The notes: generated by a model not told the origin, from the sequence alone. Shown: positions 26,112 to 35,497, counted from the stretch's first letter. The stretch is DNA of 64,000 nucleotides from Serratia bockelmannii (GCF_008011855.1 NZ_VOUX01000003.1:62001-126000); one strand, 5' to 3'. Numbers and translations: made by a program.

Positions 26112-27053
26112 TTACTCCACGTCGCCGATCCGTTCCAGCGCATCCACCACCAGATCCCAGAATTTATCCTGATCCAGTTTGACCGCGACCTGGGTGTGGC
26201 AGTCCGGCGGCGGCGGCGCGCGGAAGTCCGCGACCGTCATGCCCAACGTCAGGGTGCCGGTCAACTCGATATCCACCGGCGCTTTGCGCACCGACATGAC
26301 GCTCGGATCGATCACATAGGCCACCGCGCAAGGATCGTGCACCGGCGGGGCACTGAAGCCCTGCGCCTGCCGGTACATACGGCCAAAGAATGCCAGCAGT
26401 TCGCCGACGAAGGCGGCCGGCCGGGTGCCGAGGGCGGCGATGCGTTCGCAGACTGCCGGCGTGGCCAAAGCCTGGTGAGTGAGATCCAGCCCGACCATGG
26501 TCAGCGGCCATTTTTCGTTAAATACAATGTGCGCCGCTTCGGGATCGATTTTGATATTGAACTCCGCCACCGCGCTCCAGTTGCCCACATGGTAGCCGCC
26601 GCCCATCAGCACCACTTCCTTGACCCGCTCGGCAATGCGCGGCTCTTTACGCACCGCCATGGCGATATTGGTCAGGCCGCCGGTCGGCACCAGCGTTACG
26701 CTGCCGGGCGGGTGAGCCATCACGGTCTCGATGATCAGGTCCACCGCGTGGCGCGAGTCCAGCTGCAGATGGGGTTCCGGCAGCACCGGGCCATCGAGGC
26801 CGGAATCGCCGTGAATGTCGGGCGCCACTTCGATATTGCGCACCAGCGGGCGCGGGCAGCCGGCGGCGAAGGGCACGCCGGTGATATTGGCGATGCGCGC
26901 CACCGCCAGCGCGTTGCGCGTCACTTTGTCCAGCGTCTGGTTACCCACCACGGTGGTGACCGCCAGCAGGTCGATCTGCGGATTGCCCCAGGCCAGCAAC
27001 AGGGCGATGGCGTCGTCATGCCCCGGGTCACAGTCCAGTATGATTTTTTTCAT
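26112..27053 (-). CDS. Ribonucleoside hydrolase (RihA/RihB type)
   Basis: A 313-residue cytoplasmic N-glycosidase that splits nucleosides into base and ribose for salvage. The calcium/ribose-binding signature DCDPGHDDA starts at residue 7, and later motifs NIAMAV, AEFNI and PVHDPCAVAY match the family. The length equals E. coli RihB (313). Likeness to RihA and RihB is mixed, so no symbol is given. The start at 27053 (MKKIILDCDPG) was chosen over an in-frame ATG 12 codons upstream because family members begin just before DCDPG. A strong hairpin follows the gene. Confidence 0.88.
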   Translation of the reverse strand: MKKIILDCDPGHDDAIALLLAWGNPQIDLLAVTTVVGNQTLDKVTRNALAVARIANITGVPFAAGCPRPLVRNIEVAPDIHGDSGLDGPVLPEPHLQLDSRHAVDLIIETVMAHPPGSVTLVPTGGLTNIAMAVRKEPRIAERVKEVVLMGGGYHVGNWSAVAEFNIKIDPEAAHIVFNEKWPLTMVGLDLTHQALATPAVCERIAALGTRPAAFVGELLAFFGRMYRQAQGFSAPPVHDPCAVAYVIDPSVMSVRKAPVDIELTGTLTLGMTVADFRAPPPPDCHTQVAVKLDQDKFWDLVVDALERIGDVE

Positions 27054-27194
27054 GGTTATTCCTGATGCAGGGAGAGGTTTCCGCAGCATAACGCAGCGCG
27101 GTGGCGTGGGATAATGCCGATGGTGCTTTTGTTAACGGCATCAAAGCCTTGCCACTTTTACGATGTAATGAAACGTAAATCCTTCTCGTCGGGC

Positions 27195-27226
27195 TTTACC
27201 CTGGAGTTTACTCCAGGGTTTACAGT
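27195..27226 (+). promoter_or_regulatory. MerR/ZntR-type operator inside a 20-base promoter spacer
   Basis: A perfect 22-base palindrome (ACCCTGGAGT, TT, ACTCCAGGGT; 27198-27219) lies between TTTACC (27195-27200, -35) and TACAGT (27221-27226, -10), spacer 20 bases. The E. coli zntA promoter, as I remember it, has the same plan with CTGGAGT-CG-ACTCCAG in a 20-base spacer. MerR-family activators untwist such over-long spacers. It points at the zinc-ribbon gene 35 bases downstream. The inducer and regulator are unknown, and no merR-type gene is in this window. Confidence 0.68.
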
Positions 27227-27260
27227 GAGGTTCAGCGTCAATGCACAGAGGAGAGGCGGG

Positions 27261-27536
27261 ATGAGCTTACTGAAACGGTTGTTGGGGCAAGGCGGTATTA
27301 ACGGCGGTCATCTGCGTGCGAGCCACGGCGGTGGGCATCATGGCAACCGCTATAACCAGCATGGCGAGCCGGGGCCGCAGTGTCCGGAATGCCGGGCCGT
27401 GAATAAATCGGGCGCCCGTTATTGCCACCGCTGCGGTCAGCCGTTTGCCGCGGCGAGCGCCACCTGCGGCCAGTGCGCCGCACCGCTGCCGTCGGGCAGC
27501 CGCTTTTGCCCGCAGTGCGGCGGCGGTGTGCCGTGA
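27261..27536 (+). CDS. Double zinc-ribbon small protein
   Basis: A 91-residue protein. The N-terminal half is rich in Gly and His (HGGGHHGNRYNQHG). The C-terminal half has two zinc ribbons: CPEC...CHRC and CGQC...CPQC. Such double zinc ribbons bind metal structurally and often serve as interaction modules; its function is unknown. ATG 27261 has AGGCGGG just upstream. The stop overlaps the GTG start of a small membrane protein (GTGA), which suggests coupled translation. It sits behind a ZntR-like promoter, pointing to metal or thiol stress. Confidence 0.75.
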   Translation: MSLLKRLLGQGGINGGHLRASHGGGHHGNRYNQHGEPGPQCPECRAVNKSGARYCHRCGQPFAAASATCGQCAAPLPSGSRFCPQCGGGVP

Positions 27537-27877
27537 ACCGGGGCGGTTGGACGCTCGCGCTGCTGCTGGGCGCCATGGCGCTGTGGACCGTGTTGGCCTG
27601 GGGCGTAGCCGGGGTGCTGGCCTGGCTCCCGGCGTTGGCGGAGGCGGCCGGGAACGCATCGTTGCCGGTGAACGGTGCGCTGAACCTGGTGCCGCAGGCG
27701 GTGTTGGACGTCTGGCTGCCGTGGCTGAAACAGCTGGGCAGCGGACTGGCGAGCTATTTTCCTCTGCTGCTGACCTGGGCGGGCTACGCCGTCTGGCTGC
27801 TATGGGGCCTCGGCATGCTGGCGCTGGTGCTGCTGGGCGCGCTGGCGCACCGTTATTTGAGCGGCGCTCAGCGATAG
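27533..27877 (+). CDS. Small membrane protein coupled to the zinc-ribbon protein
   Basis: A 114-residue protein with two strong hydrophobic segments: residues about 6-36 (with ALLLGAMALWTVLAWGV) and about 72-104, joined by a polar loop. No known domain is recognised. GTG 27533 overlaps the preceding stop by GTGA, and frame and hydrophobicity begin right there. The 3' end overlaps the convergent aaeR end by 10 bases. It probably acts with the zinc-ribbon protein at the inner membrane. Confidence 0.65.
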   Translation: MNRGGWTLALLLGAMALWTVLAWGVAGVLAWLPALAEAAGNASLPVNGALNLVPQAVLDVWLPWLKQLGSGLASYFPLLLTWAGYAVWLLWGLGMLALVLLGALAHRYLSGAQR

Positions 27878-28779
27878 CCCTGATAGACCGCCGCCACGCG
27901 TTCGAAATAGTCGGTTAGGTAGTTGATACACACCTGCACCTTCAGCGGCAGTTTGTCCTTCTCGGTATAGAGCGCGTAGATCGGCCGCGGATCCGAATGG
28001 TAGCTTTTGAACAGGATCTCGATCTCGCCGCGTTTGATCTCTTCGATCACCCACATCAGCGGGGCGTAGGCGATGCCGGCGCCGTTTTTCAGCCAACGGA
28101 TCATGGTGGAGGAATCGTTGGTGACGAAGCGCCCCTGCGGGGAAATGCGCGTGGTGATGCCCTCCGGCGACATCAGTTCAAATTCGCTGTCGGGCCGCAC
28201 GCTGTACTCCAGCCAGGAAAAGTTGACCATGTCGCTCGGCTTCTGCGGCGTGCCGTGCTGGCTGAGGTAGCTTTTGGCGGCGCACACCACCATCGGCATC
28301 TGCCCCAGGCGGCGGGAGAACAGACTGGAGTCCTGCAGCGCGCCGGTGCGGATCACCAGATCCAATCCGTCGGTGATCAGGTCCGGCGCAGGAATGCCGG
28401 TCACCAGGTTGACCGTCAGACCCGGGTACTCTTTCATCATCTCGGCGGTCATGTTCGCCAGCACGTTTTGCGCCATGGTGGATGAGCTGCCGATGCGCAG
28501 CGTGCCGGCAGGCGTATTGTTAAACGCATACAGCTGCTCATGCACTTCGCTGACTTCCTGCAGCATGCGTCGGCAGCCCTGATAGTAGATTTTGCCGGCC
28601 TCGGTCAGGCCGATGCTGCGCGTGCTGCGGTTCAACAGCTTGACCTGCAGCTCATTTTCCAGTTTCGAGACGGTTTGGCTGATCGATGAAACGCTCATGT
28701 CGAGTTGGCGCGCGGCCGCGGTAAACGACCCGAACTCAACCACTTTGGCGAATACCGACATCCGTTTTAATCTTTCCAT
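27868..28779 (-). CDS. aaeR: LysR-family regulator AaeR
   Basis: A 303-residue LysR-type regulator with an N-terminal winged helix-turn-helix (residues about 1-60: FTAAARQLDMSVSSISQTVS) and a C-terminal effector domain. It is divergent from aaeXAB, as in E. coli, where AaeR activates the efflux operon in response to aromatic carboxylic acids such as 4-hydroxybenzoate. Length and sequence fit AaeR (309 residues in E. coli). A CRP-like site lies 16 bases upstream of its start codon. Confidence 0.88.
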   Translation of the reverse strand: MERLKRMSVFAKVVEFGSFTAAARQLDMSVSSISQTVSKLENELQVKLLNRSTRSIGLTEAGKIYYQGCRRMLQEVSEVHEQLYAFNNTPAGTLRIGSSSTMAQNVLANMTAEMMKEYPGLTVNLVTGIPAPDLITDGLDLVIRTGALQDSSLFSRRLGQMPMVVCAAKSYLSQHGTPQKPSDMVNFSWLEYSVRPDSEFELMSPEGITTRISPQGRFVTNDSSTMIRWLKNGAGIAYAPLMWVIEEIKRGEIEILFKSYHSDPRPIYALYTEKDKLPLKVQVCINYLTDYFERVAAVYQGYR

Positions 28780-28794
28780 TATTCACTCTGGCTT

Positions 28795-28816
28795 AAAAGT
28801 GATTTAGATCACAGAT
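28795..28816 (-). promoter_or_regulatory. CRP-like binding site in front of aaeR
   Basis: The sequence AAGTGATTTAGATCACAG matches the CRP consensus (TGTGA-N6-TCACA) in nine of ten core bases. It is very close to the aaeR start, so on the aaeR transcript it would lie near or after the start site; an effect on aaeXAB over about 280 bases is also possible. Confidence 0.6.
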
Positions 28817-29093
28817 TGTTGATGCCTTGATAGTAAGCAGGCTAATATAACGTGGTCGGGTGAATAGACCTTACCAACGTGCGAGAGCGATCGGCGACGT
28901 AATCCTGCCGCTCCTCCGGCACCCTCGCAATCCCTGTCGTGGATGTCTGCCCCAAAGTTTAACCTTTTTTCGGGTTCGTGACCTGGACAAGCTGTCTGGT
29001 CAAGATTTGTGGCGCGCGCACGCTAAAATGTAAAGAGAATGTGAATGGCAAGGCCTGTCCTCCTCCGGCGCAGTGAACAATAAGGAAAAATTG
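28817..29093. other. aaeR-aaeX divergent control region
   Basis: About 280 bases between the divergent aaeR and aaeX genes. No clear sigma-70 promoter with good spacing was found; TAAAAT near 29020 is the best -10 candidate for aaeX. LysR-type boxes (T-N11-A) are too degenerate to place by eye. AAGGAA at 29082 is the aaeX ribosome site. Confidence 0.45.
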
Positions 29094-29297
29094 ATGAGTT
29101 TGCTTCCGGTTATGGTCATCTTCGGACTGTCGTTTCCGCCGGTGTTTTTCGAGCTGTTGGTGTCGCTGGCGCTGTTTTTTCTCTTGCGCCGCCTGCTGCA
29201 GCCGACGGGGATTTACGATTTTGTCTGGCATCCGGCGCTGTTTAATACCGCGCTGTATTGCTGCTTGTTTTATCTGATTTCGTGTCTTTTTGTTTGA
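29094..29297 (+). CDS. aaeX: AaeX, small membrane protein of the aromatic acid efflux operon
   Basis: A 67-residue protein nearly the same as E. coli AaeX (same length, ending [18 protein letters not shown]...). It has two hydrophobic segments and a conserved loop [14 protein letters not shown]. Its exact role is unknown; it is cotranscribed with aaeA and aaeB. ATG 29094 has AAGGAA 6 bases upstream. aaeA starts 8 bases after the stop. Confidence 0.93.
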   Translation: MSLLPVMVIFGLSFPPVFFELLVSLALFFLLRRLLQPTGIYDFVWHPALFNTALYCCLFYLISCLFV

Positions 29298-29304
29298 GGT
29301 CGCT

Positions 29305-30240
29305 GTGAAAAATTTTTCGATAAAAATAACCCGAATCGCGATCACTTTGATTCTTGTGCTGCTGGGCATTGCCGCGGTATTCAAGGCCTGGGTGTTCTAC
29401 ACCGAGTCGCCGTGGACGCGTGATGCCAAGTTCACCGCCGACGTGGTGGCGATCGCGCCGGACGTCAGCGGCCTGCTGACCGACGTGCCGGTGGTGGACA
29501 ACCAGCTGGTGAAGAAAGGTCAGGTGCTGTTCGTGGTCGATCGGCCGCGTTATGAGCAGGCCTTGGCGGAAGCCGGCGCCGACGTCGCCTACTATCAGAC
29601 GTTGGCGGCGGAGAAACGGCGTGAGGCCGGCCGCCGCGTGAAGTTGGGCGTGCAGGCGATGTCGCAGGAAGAGATTGACCAGTCGAACAACTCGCTGCAG
29701 ACCGTGCAGCACCAGCTGGCGAAGGCCATTGCGGCGCGCGAGCTGGCGCAGCTGGATCTGGAGCGCACCACGGTGCGCGCCCCGGCCGATGGCTGGATCA
29801 CCAACCTCAACGTACACGCCGGTGAATACATCACCCGTGGGTCGGTGGCGGTGGCGCTGGTGAAGAAAGATTCCTTCTACATCCTGGCGTACCTGGAAGA
29901 GACCAAGCTGAACGGCCTGAATAAGGGCGATCGCGCGGAGATCACTCCGCTCGGCAGTAACCGCATCATGCACGGCACCGTCGACAGCGTGGCGGCGGCG
30001 GTGAACAACAGCAGCAGCACGGTGAACAACAAAGGGTTGGCCTCGATCGACAGCAACCTGGAGTGGGTACGCCTGGCGCAGCGAGTGCCGGTGAAAATCC
30101 TGCTGGACGCCAAGGATCAACAGCATCCGTACCCGGCCGGCACCACTGCCACCGTGGTGATCGTTGGCAAAAACGATCGCAATGCCGACAGCGGCTCACC
30201 TTTTGTGCGCCTGATGCACCGGCTGCGTGAGTTCGGCTAA
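29305..30240 (+). CDS. aaeA: AaeA, membrane-fusion subunit of p-hydroxybenzoate efflux
   Basis: A 311-residue HlyD/EmrA-type periplasmic adaptor. It has an N-terminal membrane anchor (about residues 9-29), a biotinyl-lipoyl region ([14 protein letters not shown]), a short coiled coil and a beta-barrel part ([12 protein letters not shown]). It links the AaeB pump to export of hydroxylated aromatic acids. GTG 29305 was chosen because GAGG lies 6 bases upstream and the resulting length fits E. coli AaeA (310). The stop overlaps the aaeB start (TAATG). Confidence 0.95.
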   Translation: MKNFSIKITRIAITLILVLLGIAAVFKAWVFYTESPWTRDAKFTADVVAIAPDVSGLLTDVPVVDNQLVKKGQVLFVVDRPRYEQALAEAGADVAYYQTLAAEKRREAGRRVKLGVQAMSQEEIDQSNNSLQTVQHQLAKAIAARELAQLDLERTTVRAPADGWITNLNVHAGEYITRGSVAVALVKKDSFYILAYLEETKLNGLNKGDRAEITPLGSNRIMHGTVDSVAAAVNNSSSTVNNKGLASIDSNLEWVRLAQRVPVKILLDAKDQQHPYPAGTTATVVIVGKNDRNADSGSPFVRLMHRLREFG

Positions 30241-32207
30241 TGAGCAGCCCAACCTTTATCCGGCTGAGATTCGCCTTCAAACTCAGCTTCGCGATTGTGT
30301 TTGCGCTGTTCGTCGGCTTCCATCTCAATCTGGAAACCCCGCGCTGGTCGGCGATGACCGCCGCCATCGTCGCCGCCGGCCCGGCCTTTGCCGCCGGCGG
30401 TGAACCCTTCTCCGGCGCCATCCGCCACCGCGGCTGGCTGCGTATCATCGGCACCTTTATCGGCTGCTTCGTCGGCCTGATCATTATCATCACCACCGCC
30501 CGCGCGCCGGTGGTGATGCTGCTGCTGTGCTGCATCTGGGCCGGTTTCTGCACCTGGCTTTCTTCACTCATCAAGGTGGAGAACTCCTATGCCTGGGGGC
30601 TGGCCGGATATACCGCGCTGATCATCATCGTGACGGTCGCTACCAGCGAGTCTCATCTGCTGGAAGCGCCGCAGTTCGCCATCGAGCGTTGCAGCGAGAT
30701 CGTGCTGGGGATCGTCAGCGCCGTGTTGGCGGATCTGCTGTTCTCGCCGCGTTCGATCAAACAGGACATCGATCGGGCGGTGGATCAGCTGCTGGTGGCT
30801 CAATACCGCCTGATGCAGATGTGCATCAGCAACGCCGACAAAGAAGACATCGATCGCGCCTGGAGCAATCTGGTCAAGAGCACCACGGCCCTGGACGGCA
30901 TGCGCAACAACCTGATGATGGAGTCCTCGCGCTGGCAGAAGGTCAACCGCCGGGTAAAAGCGCTGCATACGCTGTCGCTGACTCTGATCACCCAGGCCTG
31001 CGAAACCTATCTGATCTTGGTGAATCACCCGGAGGCACTGAAAGACAGCCTGCGGGAGCAGCTGATGGCCCCGGCGGAAACCCCGCAGGAGATCCACAAG
31101 CGCATGAAGCTGTTGCGCCAGGTGCTGACCACGCATCGTTCCGAGGAAACGCTGCCGACCATCACCGGTTGGGTCGGCGCGGCGACCCGCTACCTGCTGC
31201 TGTCGAAAGGCGTGCACGCTAACTGCAGCATCAGCGCGGTGGAAGAGGGGGTGTTGAGCAACGAAACCGTGGTCAAGCCGACTTCGGCGGAAGGGCATCA
31301 CGCGATGATCAACGGCCTGCGCACCTTTGTGGCGACGGCCTTCGGCAGCCTGCTGTGGCTGTGGACCGGCTGGACGTCCGGCAGCGGTTTTATGGTGATC
31401 ATCGCGGTGATCACCTCGCTGGCGATGCGCACCCCGGCGCCGCGCATGGTGGCGATGGATTTCGTGCTGGGCATGCTGGCGGCGATCCCGGTCGGTTCCC
31501 TGTTCTTCATGGTGATCCTGCCGGCGACGCAGCAGAGCATTTTGCTGCTGTGTCTCAGCCTCGGCCTGCTGGCGTTTTTCATCGGCATCGAGGTGCAGAA
31601 GCGGCGGCTCGGTTCGCTGGGGCTGCTGGCCGGGACCATCAACATTCTGGTGCTGAGCAACCCAATGGAGTTCAACGTCACCCAGTTTCTCGACGGGGCG
31701 CTGGGCCAGTTCCTCGGCAGCTGCGTTGGGCTGATGGTGCTGCTGCTGATCCGCGACAATTCGCGTGAACGCACCGGGCGCACGTTGCTCAACCAGTTCG
31801 TCAGCAGCGCGGTGTCGGCGCTGACCACCAAGGCGGCGCGTCGTCGGCAAAACCATCTGCCTGCGCTGTATCAGCAGCTTAACCAGCTGCTGATGATGTT
31901 CCCGAACGACATCGCCAAGTATCGTCTGGCGTTGAACCTGATCATTGCCCACCAGCGCATGCAGCGGGCGGAGATTCCGGTCAGCGAAGAGCTGTCGGCC
32001 TTCCACCGCCAGATCCGCAGCACCGCCGATCGGGTGGTCTCCGCCAAGAACGACGTCAAGCGCGCCTATTACTACGATCGCTTGCTGGGTGAAATGAACG
32101 AGTACCAGCAGAAGCTGGTGGACAATCAGGCACCGCTCAGCGTCACCGGGCCGGTGAAACGCCTGGCCGACATGCTGCATCGCTATCGTCACGCCTTGAT
32201 CGATTGA
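30240..32207 (+). CDS. aaeB: AaeB, aromatic acid efflux pump
   Basis: A 655-residue FUSC-family inner-membrane transporter, the same length as E. coli AaeB. It has two halves, each with a bundle of hydrophobic helices (about 13-160 and 360-500) followed by a soluble helical region. It exports aromatic carboxylic acids as a safety valve. Start overlaps aaeA by one base. Two hairpins follow the stop. Confidence 0.96.
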   Translation: MSSPTFIRLRFAFKLSFAIVFALFVGFHLNLETPRWSAMTAAIVAAGPAFAAGGEPFSGAIRHRGWLRIIGTFIGCFVGLIIIITTARAPVVMLLLCCIWAGFCTWLSSLIKVENSYAWGLAGYTALIIIVTVATSESHLLEAPQFAIERCSEIVLGIVSAVLADLLFSPRSIKQDIDRAVDQLLVAQYRLMQMCISNADKEDIDRAWSNLVKSTTALDGMRNNLMMESSRWQKVNRRVKALHTLSLTLITQACETYLILVNHPEALKDSLREQLMAPAETPQEIHKRMKLLRQVLTTHRSEETLPTITGWVGAATRYLLLSKGVHANCSISAVEEGVLSNETVVKPTSAEGHHAMINGLRTFVATAFGSLLWLWTGWTSGSGFMVIIAVITSLAMRTPAPRMVAMDFVLGMLAAIPVGSLFFMVILPATQQSILLLCLSLGLLAFFIGIEVQKRRLGSLGLLAGTINILVLSNPMEFNVTQFLDGALGQFLGSCVGLMVLLLIRDNSRERTGRTLLNQFVSSAVSALTTKAARRRQNHLPALYQQLNQLLMMFPNDIAKYRLALNLIIAHQRMQRAEIPVSEELSAFHRQIRSTADRVVSAKNDVKRAYYYDRLLGEMNEYQQKLVDNQAPLSVTGPVKRLADMLHRYRHALID

Positions 32208-32223
32208 TGCGTTCCCTCCTGTT

Positions 32224-32242
32224 GCGCCGCGTTGTGCGGCGC
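32224..32242 (+). terminator. First hairpin after aaeB
   Basis: Perfect 7-base arms GCGCCGC and GCGGCGC with a 5-base loop, 17 bases after the aaeB stop. The tail CTTCCCTG is not T-rich. Confidence 0.45.
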
Positions 32243-32280
32243 CTTCCCTGACTATACTGAAAGCAGTGCCTGACATGGCG

Positions 32281-32308
32281 GGCCGTCTCATAAGAGGCGG
32301 CCTGTTTT
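32281..32308 (+). terminator. Intrinsic terminator after aaeB
   Basis: Nine-base arms GGCCGTCTC and GAGGCGGCC (one G-T pair) with loop ATAA, followed by TGTTTT. This is the better of the two candidates for ending the aaeXAB transcript before the barnase gene. Confidence 0.7.
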
Positions 32309-32487
32309 CAGAGAGACTCCGAGTGCCAGAACGACTGGAAAGTGGCATCATTGTCATGAATGGATGAAACGCTCACCGCCGCGAAAACGTGACGTGCCGG
32401 TCATCTTAGTTTCATCCAGGTCGACTATATACCTAACTAGCCTGGGGGAGCTGCGGCGCCTTCGGCGGCATAATTTCAGGGAATGTC

Positions 32488-32955
32488 ATGAACAAGCGGA
32501 TTCTGTTGGCGATTGTCATCGCCGTGGTCATCGCCGTCTTCAGCGCGCTGCGCGGCAACGAGCACCGTGCGATCGGCGGCAATGCGACGGTGGTGCAAGC
32601 GCCGGCGGGGCAACAGCAGAGCATCGATCGGCTCACGCAGCAGCAAACGGTGGTGAGCTACCTGCAGCAGCATCAGCGGCTGCCGGGCTATTACGTCACC
32701 AAGAAGCAGGCGCGCGAGCAGGGCTGGGACCCGCGTTCAGGCAACCTCTGTGCGGTAATGCCGGGCAAGGCGATTGGCGGCGATCGATTCTCTAACCGTG
32801 AAGGGCAACTGCCGAGTGCCGGCGGCCGGGTCTGGCGCGAAGCGGACATCAATTATCAGTGTGGCCGGCGCGGCGCCGATCGCCTGCTGTATTCGAGCGA
32901 CGGTCTGATCTTCGTCACGCGCGACCATTACAAAAACTTCATTCGTGTGGAGTGA
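32488..32955 (+). CDS. Barnase-family ribonuclease
   Basis: A 155-residue secreted or membrane-tethered RNase of the N1/T1/U2 family. After a hydrophobic N-terminus (residues 5-20) and a Gln-rich linker, the catalytic domain (about 50-155) follows barnase closely. WREADINY supplies the general base Glu118, DRLLYSS gives Arg132, and RDHY gives the general acid His147, so the active site looks intact. Cys88 and Cys125 could form a disulfide, as expected for a periplasmic enzyme. The barstar-like inhibitor gene follows 5 bases later. There is no clear signal-peptidase site, so it may stay anchored. Confidence 0.9.
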   Translation: MNKRILLAIVIAVVIAVFSALRGNEHRAIGGNATVVQAPAGQQQSIDRLTQQQTVVSYLQQHQRLPGYYVTKKQAREQGWDPRSGNLCAVMPGKAIGGDRFSNREGQLPSAGGRVWREADINYQCGRRGADRLLYSSDGLIFVTRDHYKNFIRVE

Positions 32956-32960
32956 GTTTG

Positions 32961-33260
32961 ATGGCAAAAGTAGAGTTTGATTTTGAGCAGATCCAGGACG
33001 TGCCAACCTTCTACCGCGATTTCGCGCACAAGTTTGCGCTGGACGAGGGGTTTGGCGCCAACCTCGACGCGCTGTGGGACGTGGTGACCGGCGATATCGG
33101 TCTGCCGGTGGAAATCGAGTTCACCCACCTCAATGCCCGCAGCAAGCGTCGTTTCGGCGCAATCATTCTGCTGTTTGAAGAAGCGGAAGAAGAGCTGGAA
33201 GGCAGCCTGCGCTTCAATATCCGCGAAAGCAGCGGCGAACCGGCGCATCACCGGGGATGA
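32961..33260 (+). CDS. Barstar-family ribonuclease inhibitor (YhcO-like)
   Basis: A 99-residue acidic protein of the barstar family. Barstar blocks barnase by covering its active site with an acidic helix. Here the acidic segment (LDALWDVVTGDI) matches that helix. E. coli has the homologue yhcO near aaeB but no adjacent RNase; here the RNase is present. ATG 32961 has GGAG 8 bases upstream; longer in-frame extensions lie within the RNase gene. A hairpin covers its stop codon. Confidence 0.88.
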   Translation: MAKVEFDFEQIQDVPTFYRDFAHKFALDEGFGANLDALWDVVTGDIGLPVEIEFTHLNARSKRRFGAIILLFEEAEEELEGSLRFNIRESSGEPAHHRG

Positions 33261-33276
33261 AACGGGTTCATCCCGG
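33251..33276. terminator. Hairpin between barstar and darP
   Basis: Arms GGGATGAA (33254-33261) and TTCATCCC (33267-33274), extended by flanking C-G pairs, lie across the barstar stop codon between two convergent genes. No T-run follows on either strand, so its strength as terminator is doubtful. Confidence 0.4.
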
Positions 33277-33290
33277 GACGGCGGCGGCGC

Positions 33291-33839
33291 TTAGTCAGCC
33301 GCTTCGGCCAGCTCGCGCAGGTATTGGAAGATCTGGCGGTAAGCCTTAGGCGGCTTGTTGGCGGCCTTCTCTTTCTGCGCGTTGCGCACCAGTGAACGCA
33401 GCTGTTGACGATCGGCTGCTGGATACAGATCCAGGATCGACGGAATGACGTCATCGCCTTCTTCCACCAGGCGGTCGCGCAGCGCTTCCAGCTTATGGAA
33501 CAGCGAAACCTGCTGGTTGTGGCGGTTTTTCAGCTTGTCGAGCGCGGTCTGAATCGGCTCGATATCGCGGGCGCGCAGCATCTTGCCGATCAGCTGCAGC
33601 TGACGGCGACGGCCTTCTTTCTTGATCTTCTGCGCCAGCTCGATGGCGGCGCGCAAATCTTCATCCAACGGAATGCGATCCAGCGCGTTTTTGCCCAGAT
33701 CGACCATTTCGGCCCCCAGGTCTTTCAGCGCTTCGGCATCACGTTTAATTTCACTTTTACTGACCCAGATAATCTCGTCATCGTCCTCGTTTTCATTCTC
33801 CGGGACATCGTCGAGCCAGTCTTCAGGCTGTTTGTTCAT
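33291..33839 (-). CDS. darP: Ribosome biogenesis factor DarP (YjgA)
   Basis: A 182-residue, highly charged helical protein, one residue off the E. coli length. The N-terminus is acidic (NENEDDDE) and the body is rich in Lys/Arg. DarP (formerly YjgA, DUF615) binds late 50S precursors and promotes their maturation. It is divergent from pmbA, with about 180 bases between starts, as in most gammaproteobacteria. Confidence 0.93.
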   Translation of the reverse strand: MNKQPEDWLDDVPENENEDDDEIIWVSKSEIKRDAEALKDLGAEMVDLGKNALDRIPLDEDLRAAIELAQKIKKEGRRRQLQLIGKMLRARDIEPIQTALDKLKNRHNQQVSLFHKLEALRDRLVEEGDDVIPSILDLYPAADRQQLRSLVRNAQKEKAANKPPKAYRQIFQYLRELAEAAD

Positions 33840-34018
33840 GGTAGGCTCCGTTAAAAAGAGGCTAATCCTAACAGGTTGCCGGCTTTATGCGAAATTCAAC
33901 GCGGTTCCTGTTAGACTCAACGGCAGAGATCTCAGGATTTTTGCGCGCCGCTCCGCGTGCACAACTACGCCGCTCCGGCACTTTTCTCAACGATTTTCTG
34001 ATTAATTATGGCAGATTG

Positions 34019-35359
34019 ATGAAAGTAGTCACTCAAGTTGCAGAACAGCGCAAGGCGCTGGAACAGGCCGTTTCTCAGGCGCTGGAGCTGGCCCGCGCCG
34101 GTTCCGACGCGGCGGAAGTGGCGGTCACCAAATCGACCGGCATCAGCGTCAGCACCCGCTTCGGCGAAGTGGAAAACGTCGAGTTCAACAGCGATGGCGC
34201 GCTGGGCATCACCGTGTATCACCGCCAGCGCAAAGGCAGCGCCTCTTCCACCGATCTCAGCCCGGATGCCATCGCCCGCACCGTACAGGCTGCGCTGGAC
34301 ATCGCGCGCTACACCTCTGAAGATCCCTGCGCCGGCCCGGCGGAGAAAGATCTGCTGGCGTTCGAGGCGCCGGATCTCGATCTGTTCCACCCGACCGAGC
34401 TGGACGCCGAGCGCGGCATCGAGCTGGCGGCGCGCGCCGAGCAGGCTTCGCTGGCGGCGGACAAACGCATTACCAATACCGAAGGCGGCAGCTTCAACAG
34501 CCACTACGGCATCAAGGTGTTCGGCAACAGCCACGGCATGCTGCAAAGCTACTGTTCCAGCCGCCACTCGCTGTCCAGCTGTGTCATTGCTGAGCAGGAC
34601 GGCGATATGGAGCGGGATTACGCTTACACCATCGGCCGTGCGATGGGCGATCTGCACAGCCCCGAGTGGGTGGGGCAGGAGTGCGCCCGCCGCACGTTGG
34701 CGCGCCTCGCGCCGCGCAAACTGTCGACCATGAAGGCACCGGTGCTGTTTGCCTCCGAAGTGGCCACCGGGCTGTTCGGCCATCTGGTGGGCGCCATCAG
34801 CGGCAGCAGCGTCTACCGTAAATCCACTTTCCTGCTGGACTCGCTCGGCAAACAGATCCTGCCGGAATGGTTGACCGTCGAGGAGCATCCGCACCTGCTG
34901 AAAGGGCTGGCGTCGACGCCGTTCGACAGTGAGGGCGTGCGCACCCAGCGACGCGATATCATCAAGGACGGCGTGCTGCAGACCTGGCTGATGACCAGCT
35001 ACTCGGCGCGCAAGCTGGGCCTGCACAGCACCGGCCATGCCGGCGGCATCCATAACTGGCGCATTGCGGGGCAGGGCGCTGACTTCGCCGGCATGTTGAA
35101 ACAGCTTGGCACCGGCCTGGTGGTCACCGAGTTGATGGGCCAGGGCGTCAGCGGCGTCACCGGCGATTACTCGCGCGGCGCCGCCGGTTTCTGGGTGGAA
35201 AATGGCGAGATCCAGTACCCGGTCAGCGAGATCACCATTGCCGGCAACCTGAAAGACATGCTGCGCAACATCGTCAGCGTTGGCAGCGATATTGAAACCC
35301 GCAGCAATATCCAGTGCGGTTCGGTGCTACTGCCGGAAATGAAGATCGCCGGTCAGTGA
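34019..35359 (+). CDS. pmbA: Metalloprotease subunit PmbA (TldE)
   Basis: A 446-residue partner of TldD. PmbA lacks the HExxxH zinc motif and provides the second half of the substrate channel; none is seen here. The sequence is close to E. coli PmbA throughout (for example [37 protein letters not shown]). ATG 34019 was chosen because E. coli PmbA aligns from the same MKV. An in-frame upstream extension lacks similarity. tldD is about 27 kb upstream on the same strand. A GC-rich hairpin follows. Confidence 0.95.
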   Translation: MKVVTQVAEQRKALEQAVSQALELARAGSDAAEVAVTKSTGISVSTRFGEVENVEFNSDGALGITVYHRQRKGSASSTDLSPDAIARTVQAALDIARYTSEDPCAGPAEKDLLAFEAPDLDLFHPTELDAERGIELAARAEQASLAADKRITNTEGGSFNSHYGIKVFGNSHGMLQSYCSSRHSLSSCVIAEQDGDMERDYAYTIGRAMGDLHSPEWVGQECARRTLARLAPRKLSTMKAPVLFASEVATGLFGHLVGAISGSSVYRKSTFLLDSLGKQILPEWLTVEEHPHLLKGLASTPFDSEGVRTQRRDIIKDGVLQTWLMTSYSARKLGLHSTGHAGGIHNWRIAGQGADFAGMLKQLGTGLVVTELMGQGVSGVTGDYSRGAAGFWVENGEIQYPVSEITIAGNLKDMLRNIVSVGSDIETRSNIQCGSVLLPEMKIAGQ

Positions 35360-35365
35360 TCCTCT

Positions 35366-35391
35366 GCGCGGCCGGCGCCCGCCGGTCGCGC
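35366..35391 (+). terminator. Hairpin after pmbA
   Basis: Eleven-base arms (GCGCGGCCGGC and GCCGGTCGCGC, one G-T pair) with a 4-base loop start 7 bases after the pmbA stop. The tail GTTATCCCG is T-poor. Confidence 0.45.
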
Positions 35392-35497
35392 GTTATCCCG
35401 TCTCAACCTTGCTTACAAATCTCCGGTTTCGGTTTTGCCCGGCCTTGCCTATGGTAACGGTGGGTTAATTAAAACAATAACTGGAAGGTGAGCAAAC

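Noticed and set aside
26000-26182. Short + strand frame near the end of the AT-rich region
   Set aside because: It runs across the terminator hairpin into the antisense of the nucleoside hydrolase gene and has no ribosome site.
30564-32357. Nearly 600-codon open frame on the - strand opposite aaeB
   Set aside because: aaeB on the + strand matches a known 655-residue protein from end to end; the opposite frame is low-complexity and has no ribosome site.
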